A stretch of DNA of 64,000 nucleotides from Polaromonas sp. (GTDB taxonomy: Bacteria > Pseudomonadota > Gammaproteobacteria > Burkholderiales > Burkholderiaceae_C), in the NCBI GenBank assembly GCA_025362315.1, contig JANYGP010000098.1, positions 1-64,000 on the forward strand, written 5' to 3'. This document shows, piece by piece, positions 53,030-61,145 of the stretch; the first letter of the stretch is position 1; each line of letters starts with the position of its first letter. The position numbers and the translations under genes are program-made. The notes beneath the pieces were generated by a model. That model ran no database searches. It saw only the letters and a list, made by a program, of their open reading frames with translations, and was not told where the DNA came from.

Positions 53030-54268
53030 ATGGAAAGTTACTTACTCGAATGGGCCAATTTGCTGCTGCGTTGGGCGCATGTCATCACCGCTATTGCCTG
53101 GATTGGGTCTTCTTTCTACTTTGTCTTTTTAGACTCCAGCCTGACCCCGCCGGTGGATGAAGACCTGAAAAAGCAGGGTGTCAGCGGCGAGCTGTGGGCT
53201 GTGCATGGCGGCGGGTTTTACCACCCGGTCAAATTTGCCAGCAAGCCGCCGGTCATGCCCAGCCACCTGCACTGGTTTTATTGGGAAAGCTACAGCACCT
53301 GGATCACTGGTTTTGCGCTGCTGACTGTGTCTTATCTTTGGAATGCCAGCGCTTATTTGATCGACAAGTCAAAGATGGACTGGCAGCCCAGCACCGCAAT
53401 CATTGTTGCGCTGTCGTTTTTCGTCGTTTTCTGGCTGTTGTATGACGCGATTTGCAGGGTGTTTGGCAAGGGCAAAAACGGTGATGCGATCGTTGGCGCT
53501 GGTGTGGCGGTGCTGGTGTGCGTGGCGTCATATCTGGCGTGCCACCTGTTTGCAGGGCGTGCGGCATTTCTGTTGGTAGGCGCGATGATCGCCACTGCCA
53601 TGAGCGCCAATGTGTTTTTCTGGATCATCCCCGGCCAGCGCACCGTGGTGGCCGACATCAAGGCTGGCCGCCCGATTGACCCGATCCACGGCCTGCGCGG
53701 CAAACAGCGCAGCGTGCACAACACCTACTTCACACTGCCGGTGCTGTTTGCCATGCTCAGCAACCATTACAGCTTTACCTGGAGCCATCCGCAAAACTGG
53801 CTGATTTTGATTTTGATGATGTTCGCAAGCGCAGCGATCCGCCAGTTTTTTGTGCTGCGGCATGGCTACAAGCTGGGGCGCAATCGCCACCCGATTGCTT
53901 ATGCGCTGGTGGGATGTGTCGTGATTGTTGGGGTCATCGTGTGGCTCAAACCTGCACCTCTTGATGTGAAGCCGATTGCTACTAAATCAGGAGCTGATAG
54001 CGCCCTTTATACAAAGGCTACAAGTATAAATGACTATCTTAAAGTATCACAAATCATTGAATCCCGCTGCTACGCCTGCCACGGCGCGCAGGTGCAAATG
54101 AAGAATGTGCGGCTTGATTCGCCGACACTGGTCAAACAGCATGCCCAGTCGGTTTACCAACAGGTGGTGATGCTGAAAGCAATGCCGATGAACAACTCAA
54201 CCGGCATTACCGACGAAGAGCGGGCACTGGTCAAGCAGTGGTTTGAGGCGGGGGCGAAAACCGAGTGA
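53030..54268 (+). CDS. puuD: Urate hydroxylase PuuD with C-terminal cytochrome c
   Basis: 412 residues from ATG 53030 with AAAGG upstream. N-terminal ~300 residues are the DUF989-type membrane domain (about eight hydrophobic segments; WIGSSFYFVFLDSSL early), C-terminal domain is a c-type cytochrome with C347-x-x-C-H (CYACH, 347-351). Oxidises urate to 5-hydroxyisourate at the membrane, passing electrons on through the heme. The linker between the parts (about residues 316-340) is coded by a copy of the dispersed repeat (R14), read in frame as IATKSGADSALYTKATS. Overlaps the next gene. Confidence 0.95.
   Translation: MESYLLEWANLLLRWAHVITAIAWIGSSFYFVFLDSSLTPPVDEDLKKQGVSGELWAVHGGGFYHPVKFASKPPVMPSHLHWFYWESYSTWITGFALLTVSYLWNASAYLIDKSKMDWQPSTAIIVALSFFVVFWLLYDAICRVFGKGKNGDAIVGAGVAVLVCVASYLACHLFAGRAAFLLVGAMIATAMSANVFFWIIPGQRTVVADIKAGRPIDPIHGLRGKQRSVHNTYFTLPVLFAMLSNHYSFTWSHPQNWLILILMMFASAAIRQFFVLRHGYKLGRNRHPIAYALVGCVVIVGVIVWLKPAPLDVKPIATKSGADSALYTKATSINDYLKVSQIIESRCYACHGAQVQMKNVRLDSPTLVKQHAQSVYQQVVMLKAMPMNNSTGITDEERALVKQWFEAGAKTE
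53976..54030 (+). repeat. Dispersed repeat copy R14, inside puuD
   Basis: AAATCAGGAGCTGATAGCGC and CCTTT-ATAC-AAAGG hairpin, translated in frame as the linker between PuuD's membrane and heme domains. Confidence 0.8.
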
Positions 54269-54696
54269 TTTCAACCACGCGGCCCCAAAGCGTTGACAGG
54301 CAAATGCAGCGCAATAGCCGAAGTTGTTACGCCGCCTTGGTGTTTGTGTTTCTATGGTTTGCGTTGGGCGGTGTAGCCCACTTTGTCTTCACGCAAGCAG
54401 AGATGCGCATCGTGCCGCCCTGGGTGCCGTGGCCACGAGCGGCCGTACTCGCAAGTGGGGTTCTTGAGTTGCTGGGCGCTGCAGGTTTGCTCTGGCCGCG
54501 CACACGGCGCTTTGCTGCCTGGGGCTTGTTTGCGCTGACGCTGGCTGTGACACCGGCGCATTTCTACATGCTGCAGCAGCCAGAGTTGTTTGCCTTGGTG
54601 CCATATTGGGCTCTGGTTGCGCGCCTGCCGCTGCAGGTGGGTTTGCTGGCAGCGATTGTGTGGATCGCGCTGTGGGCTGACAAAAAAGCTGGATGA
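54265..54696 (+). CDS. DoxX-like small membrane protein
   Basis: 143 residues if the GTG at 54265 is used (GTGA overlap with the puuD stop), or 130 from ATG 54304 (MQRNSRSCYA). Four hydrophobic segments with the DoxX-type loop GVLELLGAAGLLWPRTRRFAAWGLFALT. Coupled to puuD by overlap; possibly a redox-related membrane partner, by analogy only. Confidence 0.75.
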   Translation: MISTTRPQSVDRQMQRNSRSCYAALVFVFLWFALGGVAHFVFTQAEMRIVPPWVPWPRAAVLASGVLELLGAAGLLWPRTRRFAAWGLFALTLAVTPAHFYMLQQPELFALVPYWALVARLPLQVGLLAAIVWIALWADKKAG

Positions 54697-54748
54697 GTTT
54701 TGTCAGCGAAAATTGACAAAAGCCAAGCTGAAGCCGTTCAGGCGACCT

Positions 54749-55242
54749 TCAAAGCTGCAGCTCCCAAGTCTCGCCCACCAGTGCATGCCCAAAGCCTGAT
54801 ACGGCTCACTCTTCGTCAGCCTGAATTTACGCTTTAAATAAATCGCACGCGCCGCCTGCAGCCCCGAGTTTGTCCACAGCGCCAACTTTTTATATCCCGC
54901 GCTGCGCGCAAATGCAATGCATTCATCACAAAGCTTGCCGCCCAAGCCAAGCCCGCGCACGTCCGCCGTCAAAATCAATAAACGCAGTTGTGCCGTGGCT
55001 TTAGACTTGCGCACCACAAAAACAGACCCACAGCGCACACCACCCACCTAAGCAATCCAGCATTTTTCGTACGCAGGTTGCCACTTTTGAACAATGCCGC
55101 TGACGATCTTCAGCACCAGCGCTTCAAAGCCGCTATCCCAACCATATTCACGCCAGTAAATCTCCCCATGCTGCTGAACCACCCATCCCATATCGCCGGG
55201 TAGTGGATCTCGCAGGGTGATGGTGGGATTTTTCGTTGGCAT
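54749..55242 (-). pseudogene. GNAT-family acetyltransferase with amber stop and C-terminal frameshift
   Basis: From ATG 55240-55242 (MPTKNPTITLRDPLPGDMGW) the frame reads EKCWIA then TAG (55048-55050), where relatives have Glu, and goes on in frame with VGGVRCGSVFVVRKS, LLILTADVRGLGLGGKLCDEC (acetyl-CoA loop), KLALWTNSGLQAAR. Near 54767 one base seems missing: restoring it would give WAETWELQL and the TGA at 54749-54751, the usual end of this family. Two lesions suggest decay. MarR/GNAT proteins of this type are common in the group. Confidence 0.75.
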
Positions 55243-55302
55243 GACGTGATGAGAGATAAGTTAGGACGACTCTGCAACAGTTCGCAGGGACCAAGCGGCC
55301 AT

Positions 55303-55330
55303 TGCATTTGGTACTTGAAAATGGTACTAT
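55303..55330 (+). promoter_or_regulatory. Promoter and likely HicB operator of the second hicAB
   Basis: TTGCAT (55303-55308), 16-base spacer, TGG-TACTAT (extended -10, 55325-55330). TGGTACT is repeated directly at 55309-55315 and 55322-55328, overlapping the -10, a natural site for autoregulation by HicB. The -10 ends six bases before the hicA ATG, implying a leaderless message. Confidence 0.5.
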
Positions 55331-55336
55331 TGCTAC

Positions 55337-55591
55337 ATGAAGCGACGATACCAGCGGATTGTCGAATCGATTTATTCGCGACCGACGAGCGGCAATGTGC
55401 AGTGGCGGGATGTAGAAAGTCTCTTCATTGAGCTGGGTGCAGAAATTGACGAGAGGGCCGGTAGTCGGGTTTCTGTCTTTTTATTCGGTGAAGTGCGGGT
55501 CTTTCACCGCCCCCATCCATCACCCAACACGGACAAGGGCGCGGTGGCAGCAATTCGCAAATGGCTGGAACAACACGGAATAACCCCATGA
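55337..55591 (+). CDS. hicA: HicA-like toxin, second system
   Basis: 84 residues (MKRRYQRIVESIYSRPTSG...). HicA-type sequence of the longer class: VQWRDVESLFIELGAEIDE, GSRVSVFLFGEVRVFHRPHP, DKGAVAAIRKWLEQHG. The His in FHRPHP is a likely catalytic residue. ATGA overlap with the antitoxin gene. Stand-alone pair between a GNAT pseudogene and a tautomerase gene. Confidence 0.9.
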   Translation: MKRRYQRIVESIYSRPTSGNVQWRDVESLFIELGAEIDERAGSRVSVFLFGEVRVFHRPHPSPNTDKGAVAAIRKWLEQHGITP

Positions 55592-55926
55592 ACACTACGA
55601 ATGTAATGACTGTTGATGACTATCACGCGACGATTGAATTTGATCCTGAGCTTGATTTGTTCAGAGGGGAAATTCTGGGGCTCAACGGCGGCGCAGATTT
55701 TTACGGCAAAAACCCGAAAGAACTTCGTGCAGAGTTCAAACGCTCGCTTGATACGTTTCTTGAAGTGTGCGCTGAAAAAGGGATCGAACCCAAGCGCCAT
55801 TTTTCCGGTAAATTCAATTTGCGAATTTCGCCGCAACTGCATGAAAAACTGGCAATTGCGGCACAGGCCAAAGGCAAAAGCATCAATACCCTGGCGCAAG
55901 AGGCTTTGCAGGAAAGTTTTGCGTAA
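55588..55926 (+). CDS. hicB: HicB-like antitoxin, second system
   Basis: 112 residues from ATG 55588 (MNTTNVMTVDDYHATI), overlapping the hicA stop as ATGA. N-terminal partial RNase-H-like HicB fold (YHATIEFDPELDLFRGEILGLNG, FKRSLDTFLEVCAEKG) and a C-terminal ribbon-helix-helix segment (KFNLRISPQLHEKLAIAAQA, KSINTLAQEAL) that binds its own promoter. Intact, unlike the hicB in the leu operon. Confidence 0.92.
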   Translation: MNTTNVMTVDDYHATIEFDPELDLFRGEILGLNGGADFYGKNPKELRAEFKRSLDTFLEVCAEKGIEPKRHFSGKFNLRISPQLHEKLAIAAQAKGKSINTLAQEALQESFA

Positions 55927-56051
55927 AGCAGCTACTGCTTTTAATGGGGTAAGCGTGTCAAGCAGCTTAAATGCACGCAGTGTCTGTCCAGCATTTTTTA
56001 AGCCGGCTTATAGTTTTTATTAAGTTTTGTGACATCAAAAAGGAGTTTGGT

Positions 56052-56438
56052 ATGCCGATCGTAAAAATTGAAGTTTGTCGCGCTCGCCCCCAAAAAGAGG
56101 TGTTAGCAATGATTGAGGCGGTGTATCAGACGCAATTGATCGCGTTCAAACTGCCCGAAGACGACAAGCAAATCAGGTATGTCGAACACAAACCGGACTA
56201 CTTCCCAACTCCCCCTGGTAAAACTGAAAATTACACGTTTGTAGAGTTTCAAATTTTCCCCGGGCGATCACTTGAAGCCAAACGCAAGCTATACGAAGGT
56301 ATCGTGCAACGATTTGGGGAGCTTGGTATCCAACCGAGTGACATCATTATTGTTTTGCACGAGCCATCGCTCGAAAACTGGGGCATACGTGGATTTCCTG
56401 CTTCGGAAGTAAATCTTGGCTTCAACCTCAATGTGTAA
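56052..56438 (+). CDS. 4-oxalocrotonate tautomerase-like protein
   Basis: 128 residues from ATG 56052 with AGGAG at 56041-56045. The N-terminal Pro (MPIVKIEVCRA) exposed after Met removal is the catalytic residue of the family; the longer form with YVEHKPDYFPTPPGK and FPGRSLEAKRKLYEG matches the double-length tautomerase group. Reaction unknown. Stands alone between hicAB and the SMR gene. Confidence 0.85.
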   Translation: MPIVKIEVCRARPQKEVLAMIEAVYQTQLIAFKLPEDDKQIRYVEHKPDYFPTPPGKTENYTFVEFQIFPGRSLEAKRKLYEGIVQRFGELGIQPSDIIIVLHEPSLENWGIRGFPASEVNLGFNLNV

Positions 56439-56467
56439 CAAGAAATCCGAATTCCTGCAGCTTGCCA

Positions 56468-56800
56468 TCAATGCCCAGCCGACTTGGACAGCAAATTCAA
56501 CACCGCCACCCCCGCCACAATCAGCGCCATACCGACTATGCCCATCACATCAATCTTTTGCCCGTGAATAAAGTAAGCGGCAATCGTGATGAGCACAATT
56601 CCCAGGCCTGACCAGATGGCGTACGCCACGCCTGTAGGAATAGTTTCCATCGTCACCGTTAAAAAGTACAGTGCCACGCCGTAGCCGATGACAGTGATGA
56701 TGGACGGCACCAGTCTGGTAAAGCTGTCGCTGGACTTCAAGGCAGTGGTGGCAATCACTTCACCGGTGATGGCGATGGCCAGGGCGAGGTAGGCGTTCAT
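56468..56800 (-). CDS. Small multidrug resistance (EmrE/SugE-type) transporter
   Basis: 110 residues from ATG 56798-56800 ([19 protein letters not shown]). Four membrane helices with the essential Glu in TM1 ([11 protein letters not shown]), then [19 protein letters not shown] ribosome site (AGGA) precedes. Forms a dimer that exchanges protons for cationic drugs or guanidinium-type compounds. Convergent with the tautomerase gene. Confidence 0.95.
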   Translation of the reverse strand: MNAYLALAIAITGEVIATTALKSSDSFTRLVPSIITVIGYGVALYFLTVTMETIPTGVAYAIWSGLGIVLITIAAYFIHGQKIDVMGIVGMALIVAGVAVLNLLSKSAGH

Positions 56801-56896
56801 GCGGTGTCCTTTAAAAATTTTTAATTTTAGGGATGGCAATCGCAAGACTGTGAATTGCCCCTACAGGGCGCGGCACAATCGGCTCAGGAGACCTAG

Positions 56897-58219
56897 ATGA
56901 TGCCAAGCGCTTTTGATCCTGCTGCACACCCCAAAGAGTTTTTACGCCACCTGTTTGATGTGGCCGTCAAACGCGCCTTGCCGCTTGCCAATACCGCCGC
57001 ATTTCTGCCCAAGCTGCCCAAGGGCCGGACCATCGTCATTGGTGCCGGAAAGGCGGGCGGGGCCATGGCGCATGCGGTCGAGGCGCTTTGGCCGCAAGAT
57101 GCGCCTGTGCAGGGCTTGGTGGTGACGCGCTACCACCACACGCCGCCCCGTCCAGCGGATTTACCACAGCGCATCGAGATTGTTGAAGCCGCTCACCCGG
57201 TACCTGATGCAGCCGGTTTGCAGGCAGCTGAGCGCATGCTGGCAATGGTGCGGGGCTTGAATGAAAACGACCTGGTGCTTTGCCTGATATCAGGCGGCGG
57301 CTCGGCACTGCTCACGTTGCCTGCCAACGGGTTGACATTGAAAGACAAGCAGCGCATCAATCAAGCCCTACTTGACAGCGGTGCCAATATTTCAGAGATG
57401 AACTGCGTGCGCAAACATCTGTCGCGCATCAAGGGTGGCCGCCTTGCCGCTGCATGTTCGCCTGCACGGGTAGTGACACTTGCCATCAGCGACGTGCCAG
57501 GTGACGATGTGTCGATCATCGCCAGTGGGCCGACAGTGCCAGACGCAACAACCTGTGCAGATGCGCTGGCCATATTGAAGCGCTATGGCATTGAAGTACC
57601 TGCTGCCGTGCTGGCGCAGCTTGAAAGCGGCGCGTTAGAGACGCCCAAGCCCGGTGATGCGGCATTTGCCGGCCATGAAATCCACCTGATCGCCACACCG
57701 CAGCAAAGCCTGCACGCTGCCGCCGACGTCGCACGCGCTTCGGGCCTGAATGCCTACATCCTCAGCGATGAAATGGAGGGTGAGTCGCGTGAGGTGGGCA
57801 AGGTGCATGCGGCACTGGCGCGGGCTGTTGCCAACGGGCGCGGCGCATTTGAAAAACCGTGCGTGATATTGAGCGGCGGCGAAACGACGGTCACTGTCAA
57901 ACCCTTGAAAGCGGGTGCCCTGAAGGGCAGGGGAGGCCGGGCCGGCGAGTTTTGCATGGGCCTGGCTCTGGCGCTGCAAGGCCAGGCCGGTGTGTATGCA
58001 CTGGCCGCCGATACGGACGGCATTGACGGGGTTGAAGACAACGCGGGCGCTTTTGTCATGCCCGACACGCTGGCCAAAGCCAGTGCGCTGGGCTTGAAAC
58101 TGGACGACCATCTGGACCGCAATGATGCCTATGGTTACTTTGCAGCGATGAACGATCTGGTGGTAACAGGGCCTACCCACACCAATGTGAATGATTTTCG
58201 GGCGCTACTTGTTTTATAG
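56897..58219 (+). CDS. Glycerate 2-kinase (MOFRL family)
   Basis: 440 residues. DUF4147/GckA-type N-terminal domain (IVIGAGKAGGAMAHAVEAL, GLVVTRYHH, EAAHPVPDAAG, SGGGSALL) and C-terminal MOFRL domain (ILSGGETTVTV, GRGGRAGEFCMGLAL, AADTDGIDG). Phosphorylates glycerate to 2-phosphoglycerate; in purine users it closes the glyoxylate-tartronate semialdehyde branch, consistent with neighbours though gcl/tsr are not in the window. The last codons and stop (TAG) come from repeat R15. Confidence 0.92.
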   Translation: MMPSAFDPAAHPKEFLRHLFDVAVKRALPLANTAAFLPKLPKGRTIVIGAGKAGGAMAHAVEALWPQDAPVQGLVVTRYHHTPPRPADLPQRIEIVEAAHPVPDAAGLQAAERMLAMVRGLNENDLVLCLISGGGSALLTLPANGLTLKDKQRINQALLDSGANISEMNCVRKHLSRIKGGRLAAACSPARVVTLAISDVPGDDVSIIASGPTVPDATTCADALAILKRYGIEVPAAVLAQLESGALETPKPGDAAFAGHEIHLIATPQQSLHAAADVARASGLNAYILSDEMEGESREVGKVHAALARAVANGRGAFEKPCVILSGGETTVTVKPLKAGALKGRGGRAGEFCMGLALALQGQAGVYALAADTDGIDGVEDNAGAFVMPDTLAKASALGLKLDDHLDRNDAYGYFAAMNDLVVTGPTHTNVNDFRALLVL

Positions 58220-58252
58220 CTGCAAGCGCCCGTTTTTGTTGGGTTGCAAGCT
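58203..58252 (+). repeat. Dispersed repeat copy R15 (stop codon and terminator-like)
   Basis: TATAGCTGCAAGCGCCCG; its TAG ends the kinase. GGGCGCT (58200 region) pairs with AGCGCCC and is followed by a T-run, so this copy could end transcription. Confidence 0.75.
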
Positions 58253-58336
58253 TATTAGTTCTAATTATCCCAGATATCGAGTGCTCTGCGCTGGCCCTCA
58301 TCCCCACCCTCTCCCAACGCATTAGGGAGTAAAAAT

Positions 58337-59767
58337 TTAGCGTGCGGCCTCAGCCAGCTGCACCGCCAGCTGGTTGTGCCGCTCCACCAGTGGCTCTAAC
58401 TCTACAGTTGCCAGTCGCCCCTGCCGCACCATCACTTTGCCATTGACCACGGTGTAGGCCGCTTGCGGGCTGGCGCATAGCAGCAACGCGCCCAGCGGAT
58501 CGTGTACCGCACCACCGGCAAAAGCCAGCGTCCGCAGGTCAAACAAGGCGAGATCTGCGCACATGCCCGGGGCCAGGTGCCCAATGTCGGTGCGGCCCAG
58601 CACACGCGCGCCACCGAACGTGGCCATGCCCAAGGCGTCTCGCGGCGTCATTTCAGCCGGGCCCAGGTCACACCCAAAAAATAGTCGCCCCGTTGCATCC
58701 GTGGTGGGCGGCTGCATGGCACGCCTGACCCGTGCCACCAGCATGGCCTGGCGGGCTTCATTGAGCAAGTGGCCCGCGTCGTTGCTGGCACTGCCGTCTA
58801 CGCCCAGGCCCACTGGAACGCCTGCATTCAGCATGCTGCGGATGGGTGCCATGCCGCTGGCCAGGCGCATGTTGCTGCACGGGCAGTGAGCCACACCGGT
58901 GCGGTTGGCAGCAAACAAGCTGATGCCCGCATCGTCAAGCTTCACGCAATGGGCGTGCCACACGTCGCGTCCAAGCCAGCCCAGGTCTTGCGCGTACTGG
59001 GCAGGTGTGCAATTGAACTTTTCGCGCGAATAGGCCAGGTCGTGGTCGTTTTCAGCCAGGTGGGTGTGCAGGCGGACTCCCAGGTTGCGGGCCAGCGCGG
59101 CAGACTCACGCATCAGGTCCTGGCTGACGCTGAACGGTGAGCAGGGAGCAACCGCAATCTGCAGCATGGCGCCGTGTGCGGCATCGTGCCAGCGCTCAAT
59201 CAGCCGCTGCGTGTCTTTCAGAATAAACGCTTCTTTCTCCACCACGGCGTCTGGCGGCAAGCCGCCTTGCGACCGGCCCACACTCATGCTGCCGCGTGTG
59301 GCAGTAAAGCGCATGCCGATTTGCGCCGCCGCTTCAATGCTGTCGTCCAGGCGCACACCGTTGGGGTAGATGTACAGGTGGTCACTGCTGGTGGTACAGC
59401 CACTGAGCAGCAGCTCTGCCATGGCCACCTGGGTAGACACGCGTACCATCTCAGGCGTCAGCCCCGCCCAGATGGGGTACAGACCGCGCAGCCAGCCAAA
59501 CAGCTCTGCGTTTTGCACATCGGGGATGGCACGGGTGAGTGTCTGGTACATGTGGTGGTGGGTGTTGACCAGCCCCGGCATGACCAGGTGGCCGCGCGCG
59601 TCAATCACATCGTCGGCATGCTCAGGCATCTCAAACGCTGGGCCTATTGCTTCAATCAGGTTGCCCCTCACAAAGACCGACGCATCGCGCAACTCTCTGG
59701 CCTGGCTGGAGTCTGCATGGTCAAAAGTGGCAACGAGTTGTGCGTTTTTGATCAGCAAGGTGGTCAT
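58337..59767 (-). CDS. 8-oxoguanine deaminase/AtzB-like amidohydrolase
   Basis: 476 residues. Metal and catalytic motifs: HLVMPGLVNTHHHMYQTLTR (HxH), LHTHLAENDHD, WHAHCVKLD and GLGVDGSASND. Sequence resembles 8-oxoguanine deaminase and hydroxydechloroatrazine hydrolase; in a purine locus oxidised-purine deamination is the natural guess. Triazine or guanine are alternatives. Divergent from the CoA transferase gene. Confidence 0.9.
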   Translation of the reverse strand: MTTLLIKNAQLVATFDHADSSQARELRDASVFVRGNLIEAIGPAFEMPEHADDVIDARGHLVMPGLVNTHHHMYQTLTRAIPDVQNAELFGWLRGLYPIWAGLTPEMVRVSTQVAMAELLLSGCTTSSDHLYIYPNGVRLDDSIEAAAQIGMRFTATRGSMSVGRSQGGLPPDAVVEKEAFILKDTQRLIERWHDAAHGAMLQIAVAPCSPFSVSQDLMRESAALARNLGVRLHTHLAENDHDLAYSREKFNCTPAQYAQDLGWLGRDVWHAHCVKLDDAGISLFAANRTGVAHCPCSNMRLASGMAPIRSMLNAGVPVGLGVDGSASNDAGHLLNEARQAMLVARVRRAMQPPTTDATGRLFFGCDLGPAEMTPRDALGMATFGGARVLGRTDIGHLAPGMCADLALFDLRTLAFAGGAVHDPLGALLLCASPQAAYTVVNGKVMVRQGRLATVELEPLVERHNQLAVQLAEAAR

Positions 59768-59810
59768 GTTTCAAATTATGCAGAACAACATTCGGTTTTA
59801 AACTGAGGCC

Positions 59811-61025
59811 ATGAACCACCACGCTTCAAATGCTCAAACTGCGCCGCTGCCGTTGGCGGGTCTGCGCGTGGTGGAGTTCACCCACATGGTAATGGGCCCG
59901 ACCTGCGGCATGGTGCTGGCCGACATGGGGGCAGAAGTGATCAAGGTCGAGCCTTTGGGTGGCGACCGCACCCGCTATTTGCTGGGCTCAGGCGCAGGCT
60001 TTTTCCCGCTGTTCAACCGCAACAAAAAATCGATTGCGATTGATCTGCACACCCTGGAAGGCGTTGCTGTGGCCCGGAAGCTGGCTGCAAGCGCTGATGT
60101 GGTGGTTGAAAATTTCAAGCTCGATGCCCTCATCAAATACGGGCTCGATTACCCCACCCTCAACGCCGCAAACCCGCGCATTATTTTTGCCGCCCACAAA
60201 GGCTTTCTACCTGGGCCGTATGACCACCGCACCGCGCTTGACGAGGTTGTGCAAATGATGGGAGGCCTGGCCTACATGACGGGCCGGCCCGGCGACCCGC
60301 TGCGGGCGGGCTCCAGCGTGAACGACATCATGGGCGGCATGTTTGGTGCGATTGGCGTGCTGGGCGCGCTGGTGCAGCGCGGCATCACCGGCAAGGGCAT
60401 GGAGGTGCAAAGCGCACTGTTTGAAAACAACGTACTGCTGGTGGGCCAGCACATGCTGCAATACGCCGTCACCGGGCAACCAGCAGCCCCCATGCCGTCT
60501 CGTATATCAGCCTGGGGCGTTTACGACGTGTTTGATGTGAAAGACGGCGAGCAGATATTTTTGGCCGCCGTCAGTGATGCACAGTGGCGCGTGTTTTGCA
60601 GCGTGCTGGGCTTGCCTGATTTGCTGGCTGACCAGGAGCTTGCCACCAACAACCAGCGCGTGCAAGCCCGCCCCGGGCTTCAATCTGTTTTGCAGCAGCG
60701 CCTGGCGCACCGCAGCGCTGCCGAGCTGGCTGAACTGATGGAACGCGCTGGCTTGCCTTTTGCCCCCATTCGCAAACCCGAAGAATTGCTCAACGATGAA
60801 CACCTGCTGGCCACTGGTGGGCTGGCTGATGTGCAATTGCCCGATGGCATCCATGCTGGCCAGACTGTTAAAACGATCTTGCTGCCCATCACGATGCAAG
60901 GGCAGCGGCTCGGCGTGCGCTCAAGCCCTCCGCGCCTGGGCCAGCATACCCAGGACGTGCTGGCAGGGCTTGGCTATGCGCCCGACGCAATTGAAGACTT
61001 GCATTTTCGGCATATCGTAGGTTGA
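59811..61025 (+). CDS. CaiB/BaiF family CoA-transferase
   Basis: 404 residues. Type III CoA-transferase: GLRVVEFTHMVMGPTCGMVLADMGAEVIKVE, GDRTRYLL, NRNKKSIAIDL, and the Asp active-site region TGRPGDPLRAGSSVND. Transfers CoA between carboxylates via an aspartyl anhydride. Acceptor unknown; here between purine genes, so an acid product (for example oxalurate- or glyoxylate-derived) is possible but not shown. Confidence 0.9.
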   Translation: MNHHASNAQTAPLPLAGLRVVEFTHMVMGPTCGMVLADMGAEVIKVEPLGGDRTRYLLGSGAGFFPLFNRNKKSIAIDLHTLEGVAVARKLAASADVVVENFKLDALIKYGLDYPTLNAANPRIIFAAHKGFLPGPYDHRTALDEVVQMMGGLAYMTGRPGDPLRAGSSVNDIMGGMFGAIGVLGALVQRGITGKGMEVQSALFENNVLLVGQHMLQYAVTGQPAAPMPSRISAWGVYDVFDVKDGEQIFLAAVSDAQWRVFCSVLGLPDLLADQELATNNQRVQARPGLQSVLQQRLAHRSAAELAELMERAGLPFAPIRKPEELLNDEHLLATGGLADVQLPDGIHAGQTVKTILLPITMQGQRLGVRSSPPRLGQHTQDVLAGLGYAPDAIEDLHFRHIVG

Positions 61026-61039
61026 ACCCTGTCAACCAG

Positions 61040-61092
61040 ACGCTATTGAAATAGTAGCTGCTTGCGCCCATAATGTATGGGCTAGAGGCCTG
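61040..61092 (+). repeat. Dispersed repeat copy R16
   Basis: TAGTAGCTGCTTGCGCCC followed by GCCCATA-ATG-TATGGGC, a perfect hairpin, between the CoA-transferase and Nramp genes. Confidence 0.8.
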
Positions 61093-61145
61093 ATTAATCC
61101 TCAATTTGACATGTAAAAGCCATTGTGGCGTGTTAGGCTCATTGA

